A DNA stretch of 64,000 nt from positions 248,001-312,000 of the forward strand of contig NZ_JAHYBZ010000009.1 of NCBI RefSeq assembly GCF_019430885.1, read 5' to 3'. The notes under the pieces are model-generated. The model was not told the origin of the DNA. It saw only the letters and a list, made by a program, of their open reading frames with translations, and searched no databases. The DNA comes from Roseomonas alba (lineage in GTDB: Bacteria > Pseudomonadota > Alphaproteobacteria > Acetobacterales > Acetobacteraceae). Made by a program: the position numbers and the translations under genes. Shown piece after piece: positions 51,171 to 59,837 of the stretch (the stretch's first letter is position 1; every line of letters begins with the position of its first letter).

Positions 51171-51770
51171 ATGGCAGGTATGGCCTCCTCCTCCCCGCCG
51201 CCGACCGACACCGATGGCAGCAACCTGACCGGGCATCTGCTGATCGCCATGCCGGGCATGCAGGATCCGCGCTTCGATCATTCGGTCGTGTGCCTCTGCG
51301 CGCATTCCGAGGACGGGGCGATGGGGCTGGTGGTAAACCGGCCGCTATCGGGCCTGTCCTTCGACGATCTGCTGCGCCAGTTGCAGGTCGAACCGCTGCC
51401 GCCGCAGCGGCGCATCCGCATGGTCGATGGTGGCCCGGTCGAAAACAGCCGCGGCTTCGTCCTGCACAGCGACGACTGGTCCACCGAGGGCAGCCTGCCC
51501 GTCGTGCCGGGCCTTGCCCTCACGGCGAGCCTCGACATCCTGAAGGCGGTGGCCTCGGGTGGCGGGCCGAAGGATTGCGTCCTGGCCCTTGGCTATGCCG
51601 GCTGGGCGCCGGGGCAGCTCGAGGACGAGATCCAGCGCAATGCCTGGCTGAACGTGCCGGCGGACGGGTCCCTGGTGTTCCGCGACGATACGAGCCACAC
51701 CTGGGAAGCTGCGCTGGCGAAGCTGCGCATCGACCCCGCCCTGTTGTCCGGTACCGCCGGCCGCGCCTGA
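51171..51770 (+). CDS. YqgE/AlgH family protein (UPF0301)
   Basis: The 199-residue protein has the UPF0301 core: LTGHLLIAMPGMQDPRFDHSV, CLCAHSEDGAMGLVVNRPL, GGPVENSRGFVLHSDDW and VLALGYAGWAPGQLEDEI with NAWLNV. It is a conserved bacterial protein of uncertain function, sometimes described as a transcriptional regulator. ATG 51171 or 51180 are possible starts. The cupin gene begins 11 nt downstream, so they are probably co-transcribed. It is divergent from the peroxiredoxin gene. Confidence 0.9.
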   Translation: MAGMASSSPPPTDTDGSNLTGHLLIAMPGMQDPRFDHSVVCLCAHSEDGAMGLVVNRPLSGLSFDDLLRQLQVEPLPPQRRIRMVDGGPVENSRGFVLHSDDWSTEGSLPVVPGLALTASLDILKAVASGGGPKDCVLALGYAGWAPGQLEDEIQRNAWLNVPADGSLVFRDDTSHTWEAALAKLRIDPALLSGTAGRA

Positions 51771-51781
51771 GGACCACCCGC

Positions 51782-52123
51782 ATGAAGATGTCCGCCATTC
51801 CCTTCGATACGACCGACTGGTCGGACATCGAGCCCACCCGCCATGCCGGCGAGAAGGGCGAATCCCTGTGGCGCACCCGTTATGTCGGGCCAGAGGGCAA
51901 CCAGATCCGCGTCCGCATGGTCGAGCACTCGCCGGGTTATGTGTCCGACCATTGGTGCCAGAAGGGGCATGTCTTGCTGGTGCTGGAAGGCGAGATGGAG
52001 ACGACCCTCGCCGATGGCCGCGTCTTCACGCTGAAGCCGGGCATGTCCTACCAGGTCGCGGATGGCGCGGAGCCGCACCTGTCGCGCACGACGACAGGCG
52101 CGAAGCTGTTCATAGTCGACTGA
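51782..52123 (+). CDS. DHCW-motif cupin-fold protein
   Basis: The 113-residue single-domain cupin has the signature YVSDHWCQKGHVLLVLEGEM, a metal-binding-like His-Trp-Cys/Gly-His arrangement, and the second cupin motif LKPGMSYQVADGAEPHLS. The name refers to the DHCW-type motif, read here as DHWC. Function unknown; metal-dependent small-molecule chemistry or binding is typical of cupins. The start ATG 51782 lies after GAGGA and 11 nt downstream of yqgE. Confidence 0.87.
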   Translation: MKMSAIPFDTTDWSDIEPTRHAGEKGESLWRTRYVGPEGNQIRVRMVEHSPGYVSDHWCQKGHVLLVLEGEMETTLADGRVFTLKPGMSYQVADGAEPHLSRTTTGAKLFIVD

Positions 52124-52251
52124 AGACCTGTCTCAGACGTCACCTGACGGCGACGTCTGAAGTCGGGCAACCGGCCGGCACCTCGTGCGTATCCCGGATG
52201 GCTGGCGGGTCGGGGCATGGCCCGACGCCGGATCCGCAAGACAGGTTCGGA

Positions 52252-52623
52252 TCACTGCCGCGCGCTGCTGCGCGTGACGCCGGTCGCCCAGGCGAAGCCG
52301 ATCACCATGCCCTTCATGAAGGGCAGCAGGCCGACGGTGACGCCTAGGACGATTGGCAGCCAGATGGCGAACTGGACCCACAACTCGGGCGCCCAGACCT
52401 TGTCCGACCAGAAGACGAAGGGGAAAACGATGTGCCCCACCAGCAGCAGGGCGAGATAGGGCGGCGCGTCGTCCGACGGATAGGCGGCATTGTCCGCGCC
52501 ACAGACCTCGCAGCGCGGGCGCACCTTTAGGAAGCCCTGGAAGAGATGCCCCTCGCCGCATTCGGGGCAGCGGAGGCGAAGACCGCGCTTCACGCCCTCG
52601 AGGATCCTGGATGACCCGGCCAT
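52252..52623 (-). CDS. DUF983 family zinc-ribbon membrane protein
   Basis: The 123-residue protein starts at ATG 52623 after GGAGGGA. A zinc ribbon at the N-terminus is formed by RCPECGEGHLF and RCEVCGAD (four Cys). Two membrane segments follow (YLALLLVGHIVFPFVFWS and FAIWLPIVLGVTVGLLPFM). The family is common in alphaproteobacteria and often near cytochrome oxidase genes, but its function is unknown. It is divergent from the MocR regulator across a 119-bp gap with clear operator-like repeats, and so may be its target. Confidence 0.9.
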   Translation of the reverse strand: MAGSSRILEGVKRGLRLRCPECGEGHLFQGFLKVRPRCEVCGADNAAYPSDDAPPYLALLLVGHIVFPFVFWSDKVWAPELWVQFAIWLPIVLGVTVGLLPFMKGMVIGFAWATGVTRSSARQ

Positions 52624-52664
52624 CGGTCCCTCCGTTCCGGCGAAGCCTTTGCACGGCCCTATTG

Positions 52665-52730
52665 CCATACAATTTTCGTTGATATACATACAATCAACTT
52701 CACCGCAGATGATTTATACGTATTGTATGG
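52665..52730. promoter_or_regulatory. MocR-type operator: CATACAAT direct repeats plus inverted copy
   Basis: The divergent DUF983/MocR gap contains CCATACAAT (52665-52673), CATACAAT (52687-52694) and the inverted ATTGTATGG (52722-52730). The direct repeats start 21 bp apart (52666 and 52687 for CATACAAT), about two helical turns, a pattern known for GabR/PdxR-type MocR regulators. The inverted copy lies only 12 bp from the regulator start, suggesting autorepression. Confidence 0.6.
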
Positions 52731-52742
52731 CTTCGTGACAAG

Positions 52743-54155
52743 ATGACCTCATCCGACAATAGCGACTGGCTGCCGCGGCTGGCCCCGGACAGTGGCCCGA
52801 TCTATCGCGCCATCGCGGATGCCATCGGCGCCGCGGTCGCCGACGGGACCCTGCCGCCCGGCCGCCGCCTGCCCACGCACCGTGCGCTGGCCGAGGCGCT
52901 CGGCGTCGATCTGACCACCGTGACCCGCGCCTATGCCGAGGCGCGGCGCCGCGGCCTGCTGGATGCGACGGTAGGCCGCGGCACCTTCGTCCGGGGCGGC
53001 GGGGCACGGGCCATATCCCGGCTCGGCGAGGGCCAGGCCCCGGTCGATCTCGGCATGAACCTGCCGCCGATCCTGGATGATCCGCCCCTTCCCCTGCTGC
53101 TCCAGCAGGGCTTCGCGCGGCTGCTGACTGAAGGCCATGTCGCGGGGCGCCTGACCTATCGGACCGGCGCAGGCAGCGCGGCGGAGAAGGCCGCCGGGGC
53201 AACCTGGCTCGAACCCACGCTCGGCGCCGTCGCGCCCGAGCGGGTGCTGGTGACACCCGGTGCGCAGCCCGCCCTCACAACCGTGCTGGGCAGCTTGGCG
53301 GCGCGCGGCGAAACCGTGCTGACCGATCCGCTGACCTACCCCGGGCTACGCGGCCTTGCCGCTCAGCTCGGGCTGCATCTGCTGGCCGTGCCCGGTGACG
53401 CGGACGGCATGCTGCCGGAGGCGCTCGATGCCGCCTGCCGAGATCAGGCCCCGAAGGCGCTCTACCTCGTCCCCACCATGCACAATCCGACCGCCATCAC
53501 CATGCCGCCGGCGCGGCGCGCGGCGATCGCCGAGGTCGCGCTGCGCCACGCCCTGCCGATCGTCGAGGACGATGCCTATGGGCTGCTCCCCGCCCAACCC
53601 CTGCCAGCGATCGCCACCCTGGCGCCGTCGCTCACCTTCCACGTCGCAACGCTATCGAAGGTTATCTCCCCGGCTTTGCGGCTCGCTTTCCTCGTGGCGC
53701 CCGATGCGTCCTGGGCGACCCGGCTGACCGCGGCACTGCGAGCGCAGGTGCTGATGGCCTCGCCATTGCTGACCGGGTTGATTGTGGACTGGATCGCCGA
53801 CGGCACGGCGCACGCGGTGCTCGGCGCGATCCAGCGGGAAAGCGCGGCACGCCAACGCATCGCCCGCGAGATCCTGCCTGCCGAGGCAATCAATGCCCAT
53901 CCCGAGGGCCTGCATCTCTGGCTGCGTCTGCCGGCGCCGTGGGACCGGCTGCACTTCGCGGCGCATCTGCGGCGCCAGGGCCTCGCCGTGGTGACGAGCG
54001 ACGCCTTCACGGTCGATCCCGCCGCGGCGCCCGTCGCGGGGGTGCGGCTCTCCCTGGGAGCGGCCCCGGGGCGGGCCTCGCTGCGTGGTGCGCTGAAGGC
54101 CGTGGCGGAAGCCTTGGCCACGGAGGCAGGGGCCGGGTTCACCGAGATCGTGTGA
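52743..54155 (+). CDS. MocR/PdxR-type transcription regulator with aminotransferase domain
   Basis: The 470-residue protein has an N-terminal GntR winged helix (IYRAIADAIGAAVADGTLPP, RLPTHRALAEALGVDLTTVT, then RGTFV at about 80). It is linked to a fold-I aminotransferase-like domain with YLVPTMHNPTAITMPP, VEDDAYGLL and the Lys-containing ATLSKVISPALRLAF. MocR regulators bind PLP and control vitamin B6, GABA, taurine or related genes. The ligand here is not evident. Operator-like repeats lie directly upstream. An R1 element follows the gene. Confidence 0.92.
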   Translation: MTSSDNSDWLPRLAPDSGPIYRAIADAIGAAVADGTLPPGRRLPTHRALAEALGVDLTTVTRAYAEARRRGLLDATVGRGTFVRGGGARAISRLGEGQAPVDLGMNLPPILDDPPLPLLLQQGFARLLTEGHVAGRLTYRTGAGSAAEKAAGATWLEPTLGAVAPERVLVTPGAQPALTTVLGSLAARGETVLTDPLTYPGLRGLAAQLGLHLLAVPGDADGMLPEALDAACRDQAPKALYLVPTMHNPTAITMPPARRAAIAEVALRHALPIVEDDAYGLLPAQPLPAIATLAPSLTFHVATLSKVISPALRLAFLVAPDASWATRLTAALRAQVLMASPLLTGLIVDWIADGTAHAVLGAIQRESAARQRIAREILPAEAINAHPEGLHLWLRLPAPWDRLHFAAHLRRQGLAVVTSDAFTVDPAAAPVAGVRLSLGAAPGRASLRGALKAVAEALATEAGAGFTEIV

Positions 54156-54182
54156 AAGGGTTGCTCCTGTGCGGCGATGGCG

Positions 54183-54453
54183 ACCGGAGAGGGGCGCCGC
54201 CCCTCTCCGGACCTCACCCCGCCAAAGGCCACAGGGCCTTTGGAAACCGTCACTTGGTGCCGGGCACGACAGGGATTCCCGAGAAACGGCGGATGCACCA
54301 CGTCCGTAAGCCCGGCTTCCTTCCGGGCGCCGTGCCTTGAGCGCGCTTCGTCATCCCGGCATGCCTGTCGCGCCAAGCGCCAGGTTCCGGCGGTCCAGGC
54401 TGCACGGCAGCCTGGCGGGGTGAGGCTTGGAGAGGGGCGGTGCCCCTCTCCAA
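54183..54453. repeat. R1 element, copy d
   Basis: This complete copy fills the 315-bp gap between the MocR and YjbR genes. The left outer hairpin CCGGAGAGGGGC-GCC-GCCCCTCTCCGG (54183-54209) is perfect. The left inner stem is CCAAAGGCC/GGCCTTTGG, followed by AAACCGTCACTTGGTGCCGGGC. The middle contains GGCTTCCTTCCGGGCGCCG. The right inner stem is CCAGGCTGC/GCAGCCTGG, then GCGGGGTGAGG, and the right outer hairpin TTGGAGAGGGGC-GGT-GCCCCTCTCCAA (54427-54453) is also perfect. It lies just after both convergent stops. Confidence 0.8.
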
Positions 54454-54470
54454 TCCACCGGCCCTTCAGT

Positions 54471-54827
54471 TCAATCCTTCGCCAGTGTCGCCGACACCCG
54501 CTTCGGTGCCGTCATCCGCCAGGACCGTTCCACCAGGGCGGCAACCTCGTCCCAATCCACGCGGCCGGACAGGACCAGCCCGATCCAGCCTTTCGGCCCG
54601 ACATAAGGTGGGCGGAAGAAGCGGTCCGGGTCGGCCTCGACCAGCATTTCCTGCACGCCGCGCGGCGCCTTGCACCACAGGGCGCCGCTGCCGTCTTCCA
54701 TGGGGCGCCACATGCAGAAGATCTTGCCGCGGATGCGCCAGGTCGGCGCCTCCCAGGTCTCCTGTTCCACCGCTTCCGGCAGGGCCAGGCAGATCGCGCG
54801 CAGACGGGACTGCGCGCGGGCGCTCAC
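54471..54827 (-). CDS. MmcQ/YjbR family protein
   Basis: The 118-residue product has the YjbR signature: LRAICLALPEAVEQETWEAP, WRIRGKIFCMW, ALWCKAPRGVQEMLVEADPD and PPYVGPKGWIGLVL with VDWDEVAALVERSWRM. The family has a CyaY-like fold with suggested DNA-binding. It overlaps the upstream HAD gene by 4 nt, so it is the last gene of a pyrD-HAD-yjbR unit on the minus strand. Role unknown. Confidence 0.88.
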   Translation of the reverse strand: MSARAQSRLRAICLALPEAVEQETWEAPTWRIRGKIFCMWRPMEDGSGALWCKAPRGVQEMLVEADPDRFFRPPYVGPKGWIGLVLSGRVDWDEVAALVERSWRMTAPKRVSATLAKD

Positions 54828-55684
54828 CAGCGCAGGCTCCGCAGCGCGGCGATGGGGCGAACACCTTCCTCATGCGCGACTTCGGCCAGGCGTTCGGGGG
54901 CCGGGTTGTCGCCATGGGCCTCGGCCGCCAGCCCGGTCAGAGCCCACAGCGCATCGAGCCCCGCGGCCTGGGCACCGGCCAGGTCGGTATGCGGCGTGTC
55001 GCCGATGGCGATGACCCGATGCCGCGCGGGATGGCCGAGCACCTCCAGCACCGGCTCATAGACGGCCGGGTCGGGCTTGCCGATTTCCATCACCGCCTGA
55101 CCAAGCTCCAGATAGATGTCCGCCAGCGCGCCGGCACAGATCACCTTGCGCCCGCCGACCATCACGGCGCGGTCAGGGTTCACGCAGACCATGGGCAGGT
55201 TCGCACGTGCGCAGGCCTCCAGGATCGGGCGATAGGGTTCGGCGCTGGTCGGCCCCAGCCGATCGTCGGGGCCGGTATTGAGCAAGAAATCCGCCTCGGA
55301 CGGATCGGAGACGATCTCCGCCACGCCGTCCTCGACGACCGACAGGTCGCGCTCCGGCCCGATATGGATGCAGCGATGGCCGAGCTTCGCGAACCAGGCG
55401 TGCTTGCGATCGTGCAGCATGCGCCAGGACGCCTCGCCCGAGGACATGATCCCGTCATACAGCGCGCGGTCGAGCCCCATGCGGTCGAGCATCTGTCCCA
55501 CCACCCAGGCACGGCGCGGTGCATTGGTCAGGAAGCAGATCGCCTTGCCGCGTGACTTCAACTCGGCCAGCGCCTCGGGCACGCCGGGATAGGGCTTGCG
55601 TCCGTCATGGACCACGCCCCAGAGATCGAGCACGTAGCCGTCATAGCGGTCGGCGATGGGCGCGATGCCCTCGAGGATTTCCAT
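54824..55684 (-). CDS. HAD-superfamily hydrolase (TIGR01459 type, NagD-like)
   Basis: The 286-residue protein has HAD motif I as YVLDLWGVVHDG (Asp nucleophile, second Asp position replaced by Trp, as common in this subfamily: D-L-W-G-V). Motif II is CFLTNAPRR, the Lys motif lies in EIGKPDPAVYEPV and motif IV is IAIGDTPHTDLAGA. A C2-type cap lies between. It is probably a small-molecule phosphatase, substrate unknown. ATG 55684 overlaps the pyrD stop by one base, so translation is coupled. Confidence 0.88.
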   Translation of the reverse strand: MEILEGIAPIADRYDGYVLDLWGVVHDGRKPYPGVPEALAELKSRGKAICFLTNAPRRAWVVGQMLDRMGLDRALYDGIMSSGEASWRMLHDRKHAWFAKLGHRCIHIGPERDLSVVEDGVAEIVSDPSEADFLLNTGPDDRLGPTSAEPYRPILEACARANLPMVCVNPDRAVMVGGRKVICAGALADIYLELGQAVMEIGKPDPAVYEPVLEVLGHPARHRVIAIGDTPHTDLAGAQAAGLDALWALTGLAAEAHGDNPAPERLAEVAHEEGVRPIAALRSLRW

Positions 55685-56742
55685 CACGCATCCTTGCCGA
55701 CGGCGTCGGCGACTGAGGTGAATCCGTCGCGCTTCAGCAGCGCGGCGAGGCCGTCGGCCAGGCGTCGTGGCAGCACGGGCCCGGCATAGGCGAAGCCGGA
55801 ATAGAGCTGGATCAGCGCGGCGCCGGCGCGGATCTTGGCATAGGCCTGCTCCGCCGTCGCGATGCCGCCGACGCCGATCAGCGTCAGCCGCCCGCGCGCG
55901 ATGCGGAAGACCTTGCGCAGCACTTCGGTGGAGGGTTCGAAGAGCGGCGCACCTGACAATCCGCCGGCCTCCTTCGCCAGCGGCGAGCGCAGCGTCGCCG
56001 GCCGCGCGATGGTGGTGTTGGAGATGATGAGCCCCGCCACGCCTCGCGTCAGGCAGGCCTGCACGATCGGCGCCAGAGCGTCATCGGCCAGGTCGGGCGC
56101 GATCTTCACCAGCAGCGGCGGCGTGCGCGGCAGCGTCGCGCGCTTCGCGGCGATGGCGTCCAGGATCGCCGCCAGCTTCTCCTCCCCCTGCAGGTCCCGC
56201 AGACCCGGCGTATTGGGAGAGGACACGTTCATCGTGACGTAGTCGGCGAAGGGCGCAACGGCGGCATAGAGCGCGGGATAGTCGCGCTCCGGATCCGCAC
56301 CTTCCTTGTTGATGCCGACATTGGCGCCGAACACCGCGGGCCGTTCTGCCGGCAGGTCGCGCAGCCGCGCGACATAGCCGTCCAGCCCGCCATTGTTGAA
56401 GCCCATGCGGTTGATGACCGCTGCGTCCTCGGTCAGGCGGAACAGGCGCGGGCGCGGATTGCCCGGCTGCGGCCGCGGCGTGACCGTGCCGGCCTCGACG
56501 AAGCCGAAGCCAAGCCGCATCAGCGGCAGCACCGCCACCGCATCCTTGTCGAAGCCGGCCGCCAGACCGATCGGGTTGCGGAAGCGCAGGCCGAAGGCCT
56601 CGGTCGCGAGGACCGGATCGTCGGCCCCGGAAGCGTGCCCGGCCAGGCCGGCGGCCAGGGCCTTCAACGCGATGCCGTGCGCGGTCTCGGCATCCAGGCC
56701 GCGCATCAGTGGCATCAGGGCGGAAGCGATGGAAGGGGTCAT
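55684..56742 (-). CDS. pyrD: Dihydroorotate dehydrogenase (class 2)
   Basis: The 352-residue enzyme oxidises dihydroorotate to orotate in pyrimidine synthesis with quinone as acceptor. It shows the class 2 features RNPIGLAAGFDKDA, INRMGFNNGG and MNVSSPNTPGLRDLQ with Ser as catalytic base, plus LLVKIAPDL, GVGGIATAEQAYAKIRAGA and LIQLYSGFAYAGP. The N-terminal helices fit membrane association. The start at ATG 56742 gives the normal length. The next two genes are translationally coupled to it. An R1 element lies directly upstream of the gene. Confidence 0.95.
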   Translation of the reverse strand: MTPSIASALMPLMRGLDAETAHGIALKALAAGLAGHASGADDPVLATEAFGLRFRNPIGLAAGFDKDAVAVLPLMRLGFGFVEAGTVTPRPQPGNPRPRLFRLTEDAAVINRMGFNNGGLDGYVARLRDLPAERPAVFGANVGINKEGADPERDYPALYAAVAPFADYVTMNVSSPNTPGLRDLQGEEKLAAILDAIAAKRATLPRTPPLLVKIAPDLADDALAPIVQACLTRGVAGLIISNTTIARPATLRSPLAKEAGGLSGAPLFEPSTEVLRKVFRIARGRLTLIGVGGIATAEQAYAKIRAGAALIQLYSGFAYAGPVLPRRLADGLAALLKRDGFTSVADAVGKDA

Positions 56743-56810
56743 GTCGGGCGTCTTGTGCCCCGGTCCGGCGCATCGGGAAAGCCCGGTGCCGATGCGCCGT
56801 CCGGCAGGAA

Positions 56811-57041
56811 CCGGAAGGGCTCTGCCCCTCCGGACCACCCCGCCAAATGCTGAGAGCATTTGGAATGCCCGATACTTGGTGCCGGGCGCGAACGGCATGC
56901 TGCGCCCTCACAGCGCGCTCCGGGTGCGAATTCGGGTCTCGGTTCTGATCGTGCCAGCGGCGCCCGGCGCCAGGTGACGGTTTCCAAAGGCCTCGGCGCT
57001 TTGGCGGGGTGAGGTTTGGAGAGGGGCAGAGTGCCTCTCCA
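56811..57041. repeat. R1 element, copy e
   Basis: This copy fills most of the 354-bp gap upstream of pyrD. The left outer hairpin is CCGGAAGGGC-TCT-GCCCCTCCGG (56811-56833). The left inner stem is CCAAATGC/GCATTTGG. The cores are TACTTGGTGCCGGGCGC and GCGCCCGGCGCCAGGTGACG. The right inner stem is CCAAAGGCC/GGCGCTTTGG (weaker), and the right outer hairpin TGGAGAGGGGC-AGA-GTGCCTCTCCA spans 57017-57041. pyrD starts on the minus strand at 56742, so the element sits in its upstream region. Confidence 0.75.
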
Positions 57042-57096
57042 TTGCCGCCAGTCCCGAATTCCGCGCGCGCCTGGGGTGAAGGCCCCAACGCGCGCC

Positions 57097-57741
57097 TCAG
57101 CCCCCGAGCAGCCCCTTCAGCTTGAGCACCGCGCTGTCCGGCGTGGTCAGCACGGGCTTGCCCGTCGCTGCCTCCACCAGCGGCTTCGCCCGTGCCAGAC
57201 TGAACTGCCCGAGCGCGATGGCGTCGCAATCCGCCAGATCCTTCGCCGCCTCGGCCGCCAGCCGGTCATGCGTCGCGACGTCGCCGGCATCGAGCGCGGC
57301 GAGCGCCCCCTCGGCGACCTTCGGCACCACGGTGACCCCCGGCGGGAATTCCGGCGTCATGGACGGGATGGTGCCCGGGAAGGTCACCAGCAGCCCGATC
57401 CGCGTGCCCCTGGTCACCGCTTCCTCGATCATCGCCTCGTTCGGCTTCAGCACCGGCATGGGGGCGAGGTCGGCGGCGCAGGCCTCGATTGGCGGCCCAA
57501 AGGCGGAACAGGTGAACAGGATCGCATCCGCGCCCGTGCCGGCGGCATAGCGCGCGAGCGTCAGGAAGCGTTCCGTCATGCGTGGCGTGAGCTTTCCCTC
57601 CCGCGCCAGATCGGCCGAGAGGCTGTCATCCAGCAGGCTCATCAGCACCTGGCCGGGCCATAGCCGCGCGAAGGCCGCCTCGATCGGCGGCGGTGAATGC
57701 CGCAGCGCGTGGATCAGGGCGATTCGCCTCGGGGCACTCAC
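57097..57741 (-). CDS. Aspartate/glutamate racemase family protein
   Basis: With a GTG start at 57741 the product has 214 residues. It shows the Asp/Glu/hydantoin racemase pattern: a first catalytic Cys in AILFTCSAFGPPIEAC and a second Cys in ADCDAIALGQFS where the usual second motif is expected. RIALIHALRHS at the start forms the first strand. Members isomerise amino acids or cleave arylmalonates. GTG overlaps the TGA of the upstream secreted-protein gene (GTGA). Substrate unknown. Confidence 0.85.
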   Translation of the reverse strand: MSAPRRIALIHALRHSPPPIEAAFARLWPGQVLMSLLDDSLSADLAREGKLTPRMTERFLTLARYAAGTGADAILFTCSAFGPPIEACAADLAPMPVLKPNEAMIEEAVTRGTRIGLLVTFPGTIPSMTPEFPPGVTVVPKVAEGALAALDAGDVATHDRLAAEAAKDLADCDAIALGQFSLARAKPLVEAATGKPVLTTPDSAVLKLKGLLGG

Positions 57742-58241
57742 TGATTCGGGCTTCCGCAGCGGCGCAGCGGAGAGGGCATCTCGCGGCAATTCGGGAAGGT
57801 GATCTCGTTGGGGCCGGTCTGCTCGACTTCGAGCGTGTCCGGGCCGCCGGGGCAGCCGAAGCCGATTTCGGGCGGTACGCGGCCACCGGCCGGCGCGACG
57901 GGAATGAAGCGGAAGGTGGCCCCGTCCGGCCGGGTCGCCACCGTCTCGATGAGGCGCTGACGGTAGGCGGGGTCGAGGATGCCCGTGCGCAGCACCGCTT
58001 CCCGCGTGAAGATCACGGTGGGCTGGCCGAAGCAGCGGGCCGACTCGGTATCGCCGGGCGGGTAGATGCCACCGGTCCAGGACCCGAACAGCCATTCATG
58101 CGGTGGTGCGGCGCGCGGGGCAGGGGCGGCGGGGGCTGCCGGTGCCGCAGGCGCGGGGGCCGGCGTACCGGCCCGCTGAGCCACGGCCGCACTCGTCATC
58201 AGCGGGACGGCGAGGATCAGGCAGCGGGCGATGTGGCGCAT
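57738..58241 (-). CDS. Secreted Pro/Ala-rich protein of unknown function
   Basis: The 167-residue product has a signal peptide (MRHIARCLILAVPLMTSAAVAQ) and an Ala/Pro repeat linker (about 25-45). A small domain follows with HEWLFGSWTGGIYPP, RCFGQPTVIFTREAVLR and IGFGCPGGPDTLEVEQTG, plus FPNCREM near the end; four Cys in the mature part could form disulphides. It has no recognised enzyme motif. Its stop overlaps the start of the racemase-like gene, so they are co-translated. Confidence 0.75.
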   Translation of the reverse strand: MRHIARCLILAVPLMTSAAVAQRAGTPAPAPAAPAAPAAPAPRAAPPHEWLFGSWTGGIYPPGDTESARCFGQPTVIFTREAVLRTGILDPAYRQRLIETVATRPDGATFRFIPVAPAGGRVPPEIGFGCPGGPDTLEVEQTGPNEITFPNCREMPSPLRRCGSPNQ

Positions 58242-58314
58242 GGACGTGCTCCTTCCGGCGCGGCGGGAATGCCGGTATGACCCGGCCGGCCCGGTCGCGG
58301 CAAGCCGGCGGGGG

Positions 58315-59538
58315 TCAGGCGACCGCCGGAACCGCCCGCGGGCCATCCCGCACCGGGATGTGGATCAGGGCGGCGAAGGCGGCGGCGGCGATGCCGAAGC
58401 TCCACATCAGATCGTAGGATCCGGTGCGGTCGAAGACGAGCCCGCCCAGGAAGGCCCCCGTGAAGCCGCCGAGCTGGTGCCCCAGGAAGATGATGCCGAA
58501 GATGGTCGCGAGCCAGCGCGTCCCCCAGTTCCGCGCGCAGAGCGCGACGGTGGGCGGTACCGTGGACAGCCACAGCACGCCCATCAGGGCTGAGAAGATC
58601 ATGACGCTGACCGTCGTCTTCTCGGCGAACAGGAAGCCTGTCATCAGCACGCCGCGCGCGGCGTAGATGCAGACCAGCAATTCCCGCCGCTTCCAGCGCT
58701 GCGTCAGCTCGCCCGACAACAGCGACCCGCCGATGTTGAACAGACCGATCATCGAGATCGCGCCCGCCCCGACATAGAGCGGCAGGCCGCAGCTATGGAC
58801 GAAGCCCGGCAGGTGCACGGTCAGGAAGGAGACATGCACCCCGCAGACGAAGAAGCCGAAGAACAGGCACCAGAAGGACGGGTCGCGGAAGGCGCGGGAC
58901 AGCGCCATCGACGCTGTTCCGCCATCCTCGGCGCCGGGCTTCGCGGGGGCGGGCCGGTCGGCCAGCGGCAGGGCGAGGGGGATCATCAGCAGCGCCGCCG
59001 CCGCCATGGCGATCAGCGCCCATTGCCAACCGAAGCCTTGGATGGCAAGGCCGGCGAGCGGCACCACCAGGAATTGCCCGGCCGACGAGCCCGCCGTGCC
59101 CAGCCCGACGGCCCGGCCACGCTTCTCCTCCGGCAGCAGGCGCGTCAGCGAGGCGATGATGGTCGGCATCCCGGCCGCCGAGACCGCGACGCCCATCACC
59201 AGCCCGGCGAAGAAAGTGAAGACCGGCAGCCCGTCCGACATCGCCATGCCGAGGATGCCCGCCGCGTAGAGCAGCGCACCCCCCATGATCACGGTCCGCC
59301 CGCCGAACCGGTCGGCGAGCTGCCCGGTCAGCGGCTGGGACACCCCGTTCAGCAGGACCTGCAGGGCGATGGCGAAGGCGAAGCCGGAGGCCGACCAGGC
59401 ATGGGCCTCGGTCATCGGCGCGAGGAACAGGCCGAAGGATTGCCGCAGCCCCATGGCGAGCATCGCCCCTGCCACGGCACAGGTAATGAGGATCCCCGCC
59501 GGCAGCGCGGCGCGGGAAGCGGCGGTGGACAGGCTCAT
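58315..59538 (-). CDS. MFS transporter
   Basis: The 407-residue protein has twelve predicted membrane helices with MFS loop motifs: GQLADRFGGRTVIMGGALLYAAG after helix 2 (loop 2-3 motif A) and a related GELTQRWKRRELL in the second half. AMGLRQSFGLFLAPMTEAHA is typical of the oxalate/formate antiporter-like or monocarboxylate MFS group. The substrate is unknown. ATG 59538 starts the first helix region. It stands alone between the secreted protein gene and tRNA-His. Confidence 0.9.
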   Translation of the reverse strand: MSLSTAASRAALPAGILITCAVAGAMLAMGLRQSFGLFLAPMTEAHAWSASGFAFAIALQVLLNGVSQPLTGQLADRFGGRTVIMGGALLYAAGILGMAMSDGLPVFTFFAGLVMGVAVSAAGMPTIIASLTRLLPEEKRGRAVGLGTAGSSAGQFLVVPLAGLAIQGFGWQWALIAMAAAALLMIPLALPLADRPAPAKPGAEDGGTASMALSRAFRDPSFWCLFFGFFVCGVHVSFLTVHLPGFVHSCGLPLYVGAGAISMIGLFNIGGSLLSGELTQRWKRRELLVCIYAARGVLMTGFLFAEKTTVSVMIFSALMGVLWLSTVPPTVALCARNWGTRWLATIFGIIFLGHQLGGFTGAFLGGLVFDRTGSYDLMWSFGIAAAAFAALIHIPVRDGPRAVPAVA

Positions 59539-59676
59539 GCGGACGCTCCCGGTCGTCCCGCACCATCTCATTCCGTTCCGCGCCGCGGCAACCGCTCCCG
59601 CCGCGCAGATCAGCCATGCATGCGCACGCGCGGTTGACGAGACGGGCATCGCGGCCGTATTCCCCGCGCCTCCGGT

Positions 59677-59753
59677 GGCGGCCATAGCTCAGTTGGTAGA
59701 GCGCCAGGTTGTGGTCCTGGATGTCACGGGTTCGAGTCCCGTTGGTCGCCCCA
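59677..59753 (+). tRNA. tRNA-His (anticodon GTG)
   Basis: A cloverleaf can be drawn. Acceptor GCGGCCA pairs with TGGTCGC (one G-T), and G-1 at 59677 pairs with C73, the tRNA-His hallmark. The D-arm is AGCTCAGTTGGTAGAGC, and the anticodon arm CCAGG-TTGTGGT-CCTGG has GTG at 59711-59713. The T-arm is ACGGG-TTCGAGT-CCCGT, and CCA is encoded at 59751-59753. The gene lies in a short gap between host genes, and no phage-like sequence adjoins it. Confidence 0.97.
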
Positions 59754-59837
59754 CCCCCTTCCTTGCTGCCTGTCGCCCGTGCCGGCTAGCTTTGGGCCGT
59801 CATTAGACCGTGCCGCCTGTGCGGAAGGGGTTTCCAC

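Noticed and set aside
54339..55555. Plus-strand frames opposite the YjbR and HAD genes
   Set aside because: They are antisense shadows with high-GC codon bias artefacts and no recognisable domains.
59677..59753. tRNA-His as a possible phage attachment site for the island
   Set aside because: It lies 16 kb from the island with ordinary host genes between, and no tRNA-derived repeat is seen at either island end.
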